From: Phlegmacium glaucopus
Lineage: Eukaryota; Basidiomycota; Agaricomycetes; Agaricales; Cortinariaceae
Reading direction: 5' to 3'
DNA: 64,000 nt
Assembly: GCA_015039465.1 (NCBI GenBank)
Contig: MU130533.1
Span: 248,001-312,000 of the forward strand
Below, piece after piece: positions 1 through 10,616 of this stretch. The notes beneath the pieces are model-generated. The model was not told where the DNA came from, did no database searches, and was given only the letters and a program-made list of their open reading frames with translations. The first letter of the stretch is position 1, and every line of letters starts with the position of its first letter. The position numbers and the translations under genes were made by a program.

Positions 1-2173
1 CTAAAACTGCTTCGTCTTCTACGCACACTTCTTAGCCCTGGTCGCCCAGATTTTGAAGCAGGAATAACGACGGCCGCTACATTGTTCGCTACCCATGCAT
101 CTGATGACGCTGTAGCAGTCCGTTTGAGGTTTGCAGTGTCACTCAATGAAGTATGTTGTATTCGTTTCGAAGGTATAAGCGTTGGTAACCGAGACAGATT
201 AGAAGATGGAAGTGCGTTGACGTTACGCACGGGACGAGGTGGTATTGGTGGGGCGTTGGCCGCTGCCAACGCCTTTGCAGCTGAGGTGGTGCGTGTTGTT
301 GCGAGTCGAGGTATCTTGTTGGGGCCTTGACGCGGGGGTTTCACTGGGGATGGTGGAGGGGCACGAGCCATTCCAGCCTTTTTGATGTTAGCTGCACCAG
401 CAGTAGACCGCGTAACTCGTGTTGGTCTTTGATCTGAGGCCGTAATTCCTCTGGGGGGTACGGTCTTCATCTTCCGGGCAACGGGGGCTACACCTAGTGC
501 AGGCAGAACATCATCTACTTCATCTTCATCATCGGAATCTTGGGCAACTCGTTTCGCGTTTGGAGTCTTGCGGGGCTGGCCTGGAGGCGCAATGGAGGTG
601 GCCTTTGCGGCGGCGGCGGCAACGTGACGGCTCGGTGTAACAGGAGGCAGTGGTACAGTGGGTTGCGTAGGTGTTGTTTGCATAGCATCAACTTCGTCAT
701 CAGTTTCAGCAGGTGGCGTCACTGGTGTAACAAGTGGGATTGAAGCAACCGCGTGGGACGTTTGAGTCTTACGTATCTCATCGATTGCAGCCCACTTGGC
801 CCATTCCAGCTGCTTGAGATACAAGTACTGCTGTTGAGGGCCGACAACACTTCCCGGTCGCACTATGCGCATGAAAGCGATGGCTTCATTTGCTGTAAAA
901 CCGTATTTCCAGATGAGATAGGCACCTATCAATGTACCTGTTCGTCCCAACCCGGCCTTGCACTGCAAGACTGAGATTTACTAACGCCTGTATAGTGATG
1001 AGAAGGGAACTCACGTGAACTGCAACTACTCCCCCGGCCTCGACGACGCGATCGGCAACATCTAGGAAAGTTCGCACAATTTCATCCGTAGGATTTGTGC
1101 CATCATCGAAATATAGTTCCATATGGTCAATCCCACGTTCCAAGAAGCTATTTCGATCGTAGAGTTCTGTATTCAATCGAACTACGAGTTTGATATTCCG
1201 TTTTTCGAAGTAGTCCAGGCAATTAAGGAAAGGGGTCGGAAGTTTGCGCTGCAAAGCCAGGTTGGAACTCGTGGAAGAAGAGGCGTTTGACTTGGAAATT
1301 TCTTTGGCCTCTTTCTCGCGTTTGATCCAACTCGAATCCACTGGTGATGCAAACGCAATGAAGTGGGGTGTTAACCAATTCCAATCACCGTTTTCAACCT
1401 TCTCGTAGAATTCATAATCTTCGACGCTGAATTCATTCATGTCGCATAGGCCATTTTGCATAGCTTTCCAGATACCCCAGAGGCAATCTTGAATGTTGAG
1501 GTTAAAGTCCGAAGGTCCTCTGCCTGCATCTCGGAATGGCATAAATTCGATTTCTGCAATAGGATGGAATGCCTCCCAGGGTGCACGACGTTGCACAATC
1601 ATCTAGAGGGAGGGTGCAGTCAAGATCGAAGCTCGCCAGAAACGGGAATTAATTACCACATAAAGAGCCATAAGCAATGCGGCATTGGCCTTCCTCCTAG
1701 GGTCGTCTGACGAGTATAGGACCAGTCTGTGTGATGCCAGTTCTTTATCCTGTCAGGGTTTAGTGAACAACAAGTGGGCACGTGCATGAGTGGCACGAGG
1801 AGGCAGCGTTGCAAGAACCCTATCGCACCTCAAGGAGTTCATGCATAAGTATGCATGCTTTGTATACCATTGCGATGTTCAAAGGGCCCCAGTCCTGGAA
1901 GAAGGAGAGATAGAGGAGTTGGTCGTCGATTGTAAAATAATAATAGGAAGCGTTATCGTCGGGTGTAATCGAAGGGCCGCCTCTTGTTTGAGAGCGTACA
2001 CGGGGTTGACTTCCTGGATCTGCAGCAACTCTGTTCAATACCTGTGAGTTGGGTGGTGGGTGGGGAAAGGTTGTGAAGTAAAGTCTGATGAAAGTCAATC
2101 AGGCTAAGTTGACGTCTAGGTTGGTTATTTACCTGTCGCCAAAGCAGCAAAGTGGTTCACACTTTGGAGCCAT
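1..2173 (-). CDS. CDC14: CDC14-type dual-specificity phosphatase (3' end beyond window)
   Basis: Mitotic-exit phosphatase that reverses CDK phosphorylation. I splice five exons on the minus strand: 2173-2133, 2084-1829, 1749-1657, 1602-1015 and 962 to the edge. The frame is kept throughout, giving about 646 residues in the window. The N-terminal half has the Cdc14 core ([19 protein letters not shown]), then the second phosphatase domain with the catalytic P-loop [10 protein letters not shown], formed across the last intron (His before it, Cys after it). After [12 protein letters not shown] comes a long basic, Pro/Ser-rich tail of the kind that carries localisation and regulatory sites. The frame is still open at base 1, so the stop lies to the left of the window. 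The start is the first ATG, giving [13 protein letters not shown]. The gene is divergent from MBP1 over a 439-bp shared promoter. Confidence 0.95.
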
Positions 2174-2612
2174 TTGTATTGAGAAGAGGAAGGGGAGGCG
2201 CGTTCGGTAGCAGGTCGGTTGACGTTGAAGACAAGAGTCTCAGTTCAACACTTCGGTCTAAGTCACGTGGCTATTAAACCTTCCTCACTTTCCCACGTGC
2301 AATTACTTACGACTTATATTGTGTGCTTGCGATTCCGATGTTTGATTACTTTGTAAAAAGTTCTTTCAAGTGTCTCCTATTTAGAGTACCTCTATGATAT
2401 GGCTACTCTGATTTCTGACAAAGGTCGCAGAAGTGAGAATTCGAACGCACTCAGTGATCTATTTGTCTTTGTTGTTTCACGCGTTCAAGCTTCAAGTTGC
2501 AGAGTCTTCGTGACGCACTTCGACTACCCACCCTCACGTTCCGCTTTCGATTCACTGCAGATCTGTGTGCTATATACGGCATCCAGACTACCTTGCGCAC
2601 GGTTCAATCACA
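2174..2612. promoter_or_regulatory. Divergent CDC14/MBP1 promoter with E-boxes and one MCB box
   Basis: This 439-bp gap separates two divergent start codons. It holds two CACGTG E-box cores (2264-2269 and 2294-2299) and one ACGCGT MCB core (2479-2484). MCB is the binding site of the Mbp1-containing MBF factor, and MBP1 is the next gene downstream. Function is inferred from motif identity and position only. The short open frames here start without ATG or match nothing I know. Confidence 0.5.
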
Positions 2613-5067
2613 ATGCCAGAAACCCAGATTTTCAAGGTCAAAGATCGATAACTTGTGCTCTCCAAAAGAACTGACCACAAGCCCATCACTTATATAGGCT
2701 ACTTACAGTGGTATACCTGTCTACGAAATGTAAGCCTTATTTAACGCGACTTGGCGCCACCAGAGAATAACACAACACGTGTAGGATGTGCAAGGGAGTC
2801 GCGGTGATGAGACGGCGTTCAGACTCCTGGTTGAACGCGACTCAGATTTTGAAAGTTGCAGGTTTCGACAAACCTCAGCGTACCCGTGTTCTTGAACGCG
2901 AAGTTCAAAAAGGCGAACATGAAAAAGTGCAGGGAGGATATGGGAAATACCAAGGTTCGTCTTTCGCCGTTCACGCTAGTCTTCTTATAGCAAAGCAAAT
3001 ATCCAGGGACATGGATCCCCCTTGAGCGGGGATTAGCGCTCGCCAAGCAGTACAACTGTGAAACTCTACTACGACCTATCATTGAATTTACGCCTGCGGC
3101 TAAAAGTCCCCCTCTTGCTCCTAAACATCTCGTCGCAAATACCGTCAGTCGACCGGCACGAAAAACTGCAGCTAACGACATTTCACAAGCCGGGGCCATA
3201 ATTAACACACGGTCATCTCGCAGGCAAGCCCCTATTGAGGAAGAAACGGACCACGACACATTATCTATTCGCGCCTCAGAAGATGGTTCAATGACATCCT
3301 CACCTTCAGAGGCATCTTCAAGTTCACGCACACCGTCCCCCATACGAAGTCCCGGATTCTCGCGTGGATCCAACGGTAATGAAGAAGCTACTCAATCTGG
3401 ACGGAAGAACAAGCATCGACAACCAGTGGACGATCGGCATGATGCACACTCTGAAGTCGTGGATCCTGAAGAGGAACCACGTTCATACGCCGATCAAATA
3501 TTGGAATATTTTATTTCCGACTCGAATGAATCTCCCCCTCTTCTTGTGAACCCTCCCGCAGATTTTGATCCCAATATGGCTATTGATGACGATGGCCACA
3601 CACCTCTTCACTGGGCATGTGCAATGGGGCGCATTCGCATTGTCAAATTACTTCTGACGGCAGGCGCAGACCTTTTTAAAGTCAACAAATCTGGCCAAAC
3701 TGCACTGATGCGAAGCGTTATGTTTGCTAATAACTACGACGTTCGCAAATTTCCTGAACTATTCGAACTAATGCATCGAACCACCCTTAATATTGACAAC
3801 TATAACCGCACTGTTTTCCATCATATCGTTGACGTCGCGATGACTAAAGGCAAGACACACGCAGCAAGATATTACATGGAGACGGTTCTCGGTCGGCTAG
3901 CAGAGTACCCTAAGGAATTGGCAGATGTGATCAATTTTCAAGATGAGGACGGAGAAACTGCCCTGACAATGGCTGCACGGAGTCGAAGCAAACGGTTAAT
4001 CAAAATACTCATCGATCACGGCGCAAATCCGAAGATAAGGAATCATGATGGGAAAAGTACTGAAGATTATATCTTGGAAGATGAGCGTTTCCGCTCGTCG
4101 CCAGTTCCACCATCCCGTGCAACATTCATGTCCTACCGAAATACACATGCTGCTTTTCCGCCGTCAAATGCTCCGCTTGGTTACTCCTTTGCACCCACTC
4201 ATGGCGATAAACCACCATTACACCATTCCGTTGCTGCGCAGAAGGCAAGTACTCGATGTGTCAACGATATAGCAGCCTTGATGGACAGTCTAGCTGCTTC
4301 CTTTGACCAAGAACTTAGAGACAAAGAACGCGACATGACTCAGGCTCAAGCTTTACTTGCGAATATTCAAGGCGAGATTTTGGAGAGTCAACGTGCTGTT
4401 GGACACCTCAAAGGGCAAGCCGAAGGGTTGTCCCGAGCCAAACAACAACTACGAGATTTGGAGAACGGTCTTGTCGATAAGATGGGTCAAAGATATCGTT
4501 TGGGCTGGGAAAAATGGGTCAAGGACGAGGAACAACGGGAAAAGACCATTCGGGATGCTGCGGATGGTCAATTGATTGTAACTGCCTCTACTGCATCATT
4601 TCAAATTGATGAAGATGTGGACATGGATGACTCTGAGGGAGAGAAGATGAAAGGAAAACGGAAAACATGGGTTCAGACAGAGGATATTTCCGATTTGCTT
4701 GCTCTCCATGCTGACATACCGACCAATGCTGAGGACCTCAGCCAAAGCTGTGAAGCATTGCGGGAGGAGATAGCACAGTACCTTGAGCGGAGAAAGCTCA
4801 TGTTTAATGAACTGGTAACGTTCCAAGCAGAAGCTGGCACGAGTGGTCGGATGAGTGAATATAGGCGGCTGATAGGTGTTGGCTGTGGGGGTGTTCCTCC
4901 GAGTGAGGTTGACCAAGTACTGGGAATGTTGCTGGAAGTGAGTTCCAATGCTTTTTTTGTTGACCTCTCTTGGCACTTATCACTTGCGTACTTAGACACT
5001 CGAGTCGGAGGAACCTAGTTCGTCATCAATGGCCTGGAGTGGTTTAAAACTTGGCACAGCTGTATAA
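2613..5067 (+). CDS. MBP1: MBF DNA-binding subunit (APSES + ankyrin), Mbp1/Res type
   Basis: Transcription factor of the G1/S MBF complex. Exons 2613-2636, 2698-2729, 2785-2954, 3007-4937 and 4996-5067 sum to 742 residues. The first 110 residues are the APSES (KilA-N-like) winged-helix domain: [42 protein letters not shown]. Ankyrin repeats follow at about 265-430 ([28 protein letters not shown]), then a coiled coil at about 485-570, and the conserved C-terminal helices used for Swi6-type pairing. A Ser/Pro-rich linker separates APSES and ankyrin parts. The first exon encodes only eight residues. The last intron must be removed to reach the final 23 residues; an unspliced reading stops early at 5018. 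SWI4/MBP1 paralogue naming across fungi is loose, so only the family is certain. Confidence 0.95.
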
Positions 5068-5358
5068 TGTGATGTTTCTGGGTTCCTTCTGTAGTTATTG
5101 CTTTCTTATTATTAAATTGACATTGATTAATTTATCTCAAGCATCTATTGTACCAGCGTTGTATCATCATTATTGTCGTTGTATCGTGCATGGGCAGTGA
5201 CGTTTGTGAACAATAAAACAGCGCGTCGTCTAAAGATACTGTTACTGTGATCACGTGACTCTAATAACGATATTGCATAATTTTTAAGTTTAAAGTTATT
5301 CGACTTCAACTTGACCTCGGCAGTGAGCAGTGATCTCCTTCTTGGCCCTCCGCAACAA
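5068..5358. other. Intergenic region between MBP1 and uL24m
   Basis: No gene seen in these 291 bases. They hold the MBP1 3' region (AT-rich, with TTATTAAATTG at about 5107) and a TCACGTGA palindrome at 5251-5258, about 100 bases before the uL24m start, a plausible bHLH/Cbf1-type site. Confidence 0.4.
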
Positions 5359-6630
5359 ATGTCTCTCAAGTATTTCACCAGAAGGACAACTTTAAATGCA
5401 ACTACAAAAAATCCGGCTCTGTGCAATTTCAATCATCTTCGCAGCATTCCTCGAGCTTGGCTAATCCGGAGGTCGAAACACGACCCAAAGTTGAAGTCTG
5501 TCCGAGTCACGGACCGAATCAAGTTTTGGAATATTGTTCCAGGCGATCAAATTCGTTTGCGAGGAGATGAGGATAGTACAGTACACGAGGTACTGAGTAT
5601 AAACCGACTTAGTAATCGCGTTTTCTTGAAAGGCCCTGGAAATGTGCGTGCTAAATTTTCCTTTCCTTCGACATTTGCACTTACCTGGTTTCTAAGACGC
5701 AAACTAAGGCGGCCGGGCAACCGTCGCCAGGGAAGAATGTTCATTACTCACGATGTCAGCTCTATATCGGAGACTTTGAATTGCCCACTCAGAACGACCC
5801 TACGGGTGTTCCAGAGTTACAAGCGTCTGTTTCATTTTTATAAGTATATCGTATTTATAACCTCATCTAGCATGTAGTGTGTTTGCTTCGCGTGTTGGCA
5901 CTTCTGCAGCAATTTGGAGTAACAATTTCAAACGTCACGTTTGGAGGCGATATGCGGTCTCCACGATTCCCAAATTCCCTGGATGGCATACAGGGCAGAA
6001 AATACGTATTCCTTGGCCCCCCACACAGAAACGAAAATATCCAGAAGGTGAGTGCTAGGCGGTTGCATGAATTCCACTCATAATGTACATTTTGCAGCTG
6101 GAATATATGATACACCCAAGGACGAGGTTGCACGAGTGACATATCGACTACCAACATTCGATCCATCGCCTTCTGGTCCCATTCCTAGACCACCAGCAGA
6201 GGAGGAATATCTAAGCTTGCTTTATAATGACCATCTTGGCAAGTCATACGACGGGTCATTACCTTTTGAAGTATATCTGGACCGAGAGCTAGCCAATCCT
6301 CATTCACGGGCTAAGAAACTGGAGAGATTCCAGATTTACCAAGCTAATACTCAGTTACTGTTCAAGAAGATTATGGCAGAAGAGCTTCAAAACTTAGATG
6401 GTCGGAATGTCAGACAAGCCAAGGCGGATGCAGCGTTCAGATGGAGGGAACAGGTGAAGGCGGACAAAGAAAAGAAGAAGAAGGCGAGATGGATGCACTC
6501 TGCCAGAACCGCTGAATTGGAGAGAAAGGCGTCGAAGAGGACCAAGAAAGACGAGAGGAAGAGACGCCTGCTCACTGAAATGGTGCTTAAGGAGGAACCC
6601 AACCAATTCATTCCCCAAGGTCGAAATTGA
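5359..6630 (+). CDS. Mitochondrial large-subunit ribosomal protein uL24m (MRPL40 family)
   Basis: Mitochondrial ribosomal protein with a KOW fold that contacts 23S-like rRNA. Exons 5359-5643, 5697-5824, 5878-6047 and 6098-6630 sum to 371 residues. The KOW region reads FWNIVPGDQIRLRGDED, followed by KNVHYSRCQLYIGDFELP, typical of fungal uL24m, and a long C-terminal extension ending in a Lys/Arg-rich coiled coil (residues about 270-365). The N-terminus is basic and Ser/Thr-rich as expected of a mitochondrial presequence. The second intron uses a weak donor (GTCTGT); no better one avoids the stop at 5840. The start is the first ATG in frame. Confidence 0.9.
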
Positions 6631-6785
6631 TATTTATCTATTATTTACGTAAATAATGCTTAATAAGGCTTCATTGTCTGCGTCAGCCTTAGCTGAAACG
6701 TCTTCATTAGTTCGGTTCAGTGAAATCAATCTAGTAGATGTACTTATGATACACACGCCCCCTTCCTGATCCCCACCTCGTTCCT

Positions 6786-8373
6786 ATGTCCCTTCCATTT
6801 GAAGGACTTTATAGTCCCATTCCCCAGGCAGAAAGGTCAGAAAATGGACTAGATATCGATGCTCCTCTGACTCCAACCGATCCAATAACTTCCAAGTTGG
6901 TCGAGACACGCATTCGATGGATCCATTTTATCTTGGGATGTTCTGTTCTTTTACCCTGGAATGGTACAATTTACACCAGCTTTACTGGATTTACATCACT
7001 CATCGCTCCTTTTCAGCGATAATTACTGCAATGCCATTTTTCTTATCTCGGCTTGCTAACTCGCCACTCAGACCAACTTTCAGCTCATATCTGACAACTT
7101 CATTCACTGCTGCCAATTTTATTTTCCTGGCTCATGCTACCGCAACCGTGAAAACTGTAAGCTAAGCTCTAATCATATGTCGCAAGTCTCTGTCTTGACA
7201 GGCGCTATTACAGACTATCGCTTCTAGTCAAACACGCTCATCCATCATTTGGCTCACAATTTTGAACTTCTTTCTTACTCTCAGCACCTACTTTGTACCT
7301 TCTCCAAGAATATTTTTTGCGTTTGTTCTATTCAATTCTGCTGCACAGGCGACAGCGGGGGCTTACCTTCAAACATCCGTAATCGCTGTCGCCTCTCTTT
7401 TCGGTCCCCCAGCGGTCCAATCGATGATGGCTGGGCAAGCTGCTGTCGCTGTTGTTGTGAGCGGTGTACAAGTCATCAGCTCTGCAGCATCCGTTGTTGG
7501 CAAGCCTCGCACGTATATCAGTGATGGATCTGCAGAAGAACAATCAGCCTTCACATTCCTTGCTTTATCAACCGTCTTTCTTTTAGTCAGTGCTGGAGTT
7601 CACGCTTGGTTGATACGCATGCCAATTTATAAAGTGGTCGCCTTTTCTTTGGAAAGCAAATCCAAGAATGAAGCTGATGTTGTACAAGAGGACGAAGGTC
7701 GAGAATTGATTCCGAGCGGGTCAACCGCGCTGCAGAGCGACAAGGCTAACGTCATAAGGGTCGCAAAGATTAACGTCGTATATGGGGTGGCCGTTGCCTA
7801 CGTTTTATTGATCACATTGGTACTTTAGTTTTTAACCAAGCATATATGTTACTTATCTACCCTTTTTAGGCGGTGTTTCCCCCAATCACAACCTCCATCA
7901 GACCGACAAATCCAAATACCCATCCGTTGCTTTTTACTGCAATCCATTTCCTGGTTTTCAACATCGGAGATTTCCTTGGGCGATATATCTGTTCCTTCCC
8001 GAAATTGCTAGTGTGGTCGGCCAATCGACTTCTCGCCTTATCACTCGCTCGGACACTATTCATCCCGTTATTTTTGATGTGCAACGTCCAACGAGGATCC
8101 ACGACGGTTGAATACAACCCTATCATCAGCTCCGACTTGTTGTTCATGGTCATCCTTTGCTTGTTTGGATGGTCGAATGGATATGTATCAAGCCTCTGCT
8201 TGATGTCTGCATCATCATTGGAACATAATCCTAGACTCAAAGGAAGGGCGGAAGATGTAGATGTTGCCGCTACGGTGGCAAGTTTCTGTTTGGTAGCTGG
8301 ATTGGCACTAGGAAGTCTATTTAGCTTTGCTGTTGAAGCTATGATTTGCGGATGCAACCCCTTCAGTAAATGA
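6786..8373 (+). CDS. Equilibrative nucleoside transporter (SLC29/ENT family)
   Basis: Integral membrane transporter for nucleosides; the yeast member Fun26 sits in the vacuole membrane. Exons 6786-6963, 7017-7156, 7202-7819 and 7870-8373 sum to 479 residues, the usual ENT length. ENT hallmarks are visible: LGCSVLLPWN followed by ITAMPFFLSRL in the first two helices, a Gln/Ala/Gly-rich helix 4-5 (AAQATAGAYLQTS), a large hydrophilic loop near residue 290, NIGDFLGRY, and FGWSNGYVSSLCLMSAS near the C-terminus. About eleven membrane segments are expected. The gene is convergent with the unknown gene that ends at 8758. Confidence 0.92.
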
Positions 8374-8757
8374 TTTATGCATGAAGTACTTACATACCCT
8401 TTTTCGACCGTAATCGCTCAAATATCGTGTCCACTTCCAGGCGCTGCAATAGATAACAAGATGTAGAATTTATGAATATTTTTGACAAGGAGATATACGT
8501 AATAATATGCTTGGTCAATCCTGCTTATGCTGGCACGAGACGATATATTTATACACCGCCACCTCAGCCTCCCCGGAGGTGGCAGGAAAACCTTGACGGA
8601 GGGCAAGGCAAATTTCAAAATGTTACAACGGGTAGGTATGACAAGCTGCCAGACTTTTACCACGCTCAAACCAGGCTTCAGAAACAGGAGGCAGCTTGTT
8701 TGAAAGATCTCAAAAATAGACGGAGATAATACTGGGGTTCCGGTCTGAGCCACTCGG
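8374..8757. other. Convergent 3' region with one short hairpin
   Basis: No gene is supported here. The 384 bases separate two convergent genes. A perfect 8-bp inverted repeat (GCCACCTC at 8558-8565, GAGGTGGC at 8576-8583) with a 10-nt loop could form a hairpin in either 3' UTR; its role is unknown. Confidence 0.35.
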
Positions 8758-9709
8758 TCAACGCGTGGACAGCATGGGTTGCCAGACACCATACGACACC
8801 TCCTCCAAATGATGCAACTGCACTCGGTCCCATGGAATAGGGATAACATTGGCCTAAGAAAGAATGAGTCGTTATATGCACCGGCGACCAAATCGATCTA
8901 GACTTACCTGCAAGTAGTGAACACAGGCTCTTGATACTCGCCTCGCAAGGGTTTGAAGGTCAACGCGGCCATCGTAACCATCGAGAGGAATTTCATATGT
9001 GAGAGATGAATAGCCTACCCACTAAGGACGAGACGAAAATCAGATGGTAATGGCAGAGAGAACCTTGTAGTACATACCTTGATTCTAAGATAGATTCGCC
9101 TGCGACTATCGGCGTGTAGATCATGGAAAGAGTATGCATCATTTCCAGAGAGCCGGATATGTGATTGTGCCTCATCCAGTCCAATACCGGCGACAAATGA
9201 GCCCTTTCGCCTAAACTTAATGTGAATAGAACTTGGGAGACGGTATGGATCAATTGCGGGTGGCATTGTCGCGAAGGACACAGTCGAATGACGACGGTGT
9301 CGGGGATACGTCATCGAGGACCTGGCATGGTGTCCAACAGATAGTTGACGTTCGTCGTAATATGGGTCGTCAATGTTGTCATATCCTGAGGACCTGTGAT
9401 TGAGAAATGGCCTAGTTGAACTTTGGTGTCGATTCTCACCCGATGTCAGTCGACGGGCGATGGGTACGACTGCATTACTGGGAGGCGCATAGATCTGATA
9501 TGGCTGATACTGTAGGTTGGATTAGGAAAAAAAAAGTGTTTATTGTAAAAGCTCACCTCGCTTCCTGGGTGACTCAGATGAGACGAAGGAATTCCGTCAG
9601 GATAGACTTGGTGGGGGTAAGAAGTCCCTGGGTAGCCAATGGAAGGACGACGAGAGAGAGAACGGCTAAGATAGGGGTCGTAGTTGTCGTAGCCTGGGTT
9701 ATAGGTCAT
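8758..9709 (-). CDS. Conserved basidiomycete protein, probably DUF6741 family
   Basis: Function unknown. Exons 9709-9557, 9509-9440, 9385-9078, 9021-8908 and 8853-8758 sum to 246 residues. The N-terminal third is Tyr/Pro/Ser-rich and looks disordered (NPGYDNYDPYLSRSLSRRPS). The C-terminal two-thirds look folded: RHRRHSTVSFATMPPAIDP, SIHIKFRRKGSFVAG, IRLSGNDAYSFHDLHAD, YEIPLDGYDGRV, RRVSRACVHYLQ and a Trp-containing end. I recall this block from mushroom proteomes as a domain of unknown function, and the DUF number is from memory. The third exon begins at the AG at 9386-9387; the other AG sites tried break the frame. Confidence 0.8.
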
Positions 9710-10616
9710 GCTGAGGAGGATTTGTAACTGGAGAGCAAGGGACTATAACATGAGCGGAGGAAGAAATAACTTGGAAGCCCTTTATACGCAGTTCACAATG
9801 GGGATTACTACACATGCGGAAGGTGATGATGCCTCAAGGATGGATCGTGGACAAAAACCCAGGCAAACAAGAACAATGTGTTTGATCAAATCAACATCCC
9901 ATATGGCAGTTCGTAGTACTGGTGTTGAGAAGAGTAAGATGTGCCTAAACTGATGTCGCGTCGCGAATTGTGCCAGTGGTCATAGGAAGCGAGAATGTGG
10001 CTGATATATCGAGAAAAACAGAAATAGGACGACTGTATTCGTTGAGTTGGACTTTTTGTACCCTTATATTCGGAAATGAAGAACTCATTGTAGACAGATG
10101 AAAGAAGTTGACCAGGACCTTCTGTCTGAGGACCTCAAGGGAGGCATGTGTTTGCACCGTGACGCGCTTTATCTGAATCCTTGAACCCGACGATCAAGAA
10201 ACGGCTTTCTGGCGGTTGAGAATAACGTAGGAAAGATTACGAAATTATATAGTGATAACTGTGACCAAGGAAATAAGTTACATAGCTTATATACTGATTC
10301 GACCAGTGGACTAGGATAGTAGAGATCAACTAATGGAATGGAAAGATCCCAGATATAAAAAACGCAGAAAGCAAGGATCCTCTCCTTTGAAGTTGGTGTC
10401 AATGAGAAAAAACTCGCTCGAAACGGTTCGATGGGTACGCGGCAGAGATTTACATGCAGAATCACGCGACGCGTTGGACGCGTTTAAGTGCTTGGCGTTG
10501 TTTTGATCATCATAAACGCGAATAGTCACGGTCATCAGATATAAGTCACGTTACAACATCCTTACCACTTTCTAATAGGCTGCTAGGTGACTAACTTCCT
10601 CCTTCATTTTTTTGAT
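9710..10616. promoter_or_regulatory. Divergent promoter region with paired MCB boxes before MRC1
   Basis: This 907-bp gap lies between the start of the unknown gene at 9709 and the MRC1 start. I see no convincing gene; the open frames are short and unlike known proteins. Two perfect ACGCGT (MCB) cores lie at 10469-10474 and 10478-10483, nine bases apart, with a half-site ACGCGA just before and another CGCGAA near 10515. This is the site class bound by MBF, which drives S-phase genes. The spacing to the MRC1 start is about 135 bases. Confidence 0.6.

Noticed and set aside
2785..3040. KilA-N-like domain as evidence of a viral insertion
   Set aside because: APSES domains are distantly related to viral KilA-N, but here it is joined to ankyrin repeats and a Swi6-pairing C-terminus in a normal fungal MBP1.
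2819..3373. 184-codon minus-strand frame inside MBP1
   Set aside because: Overlaps the spliced APSES exons and linker of MBP1 and has no recognisable domain.
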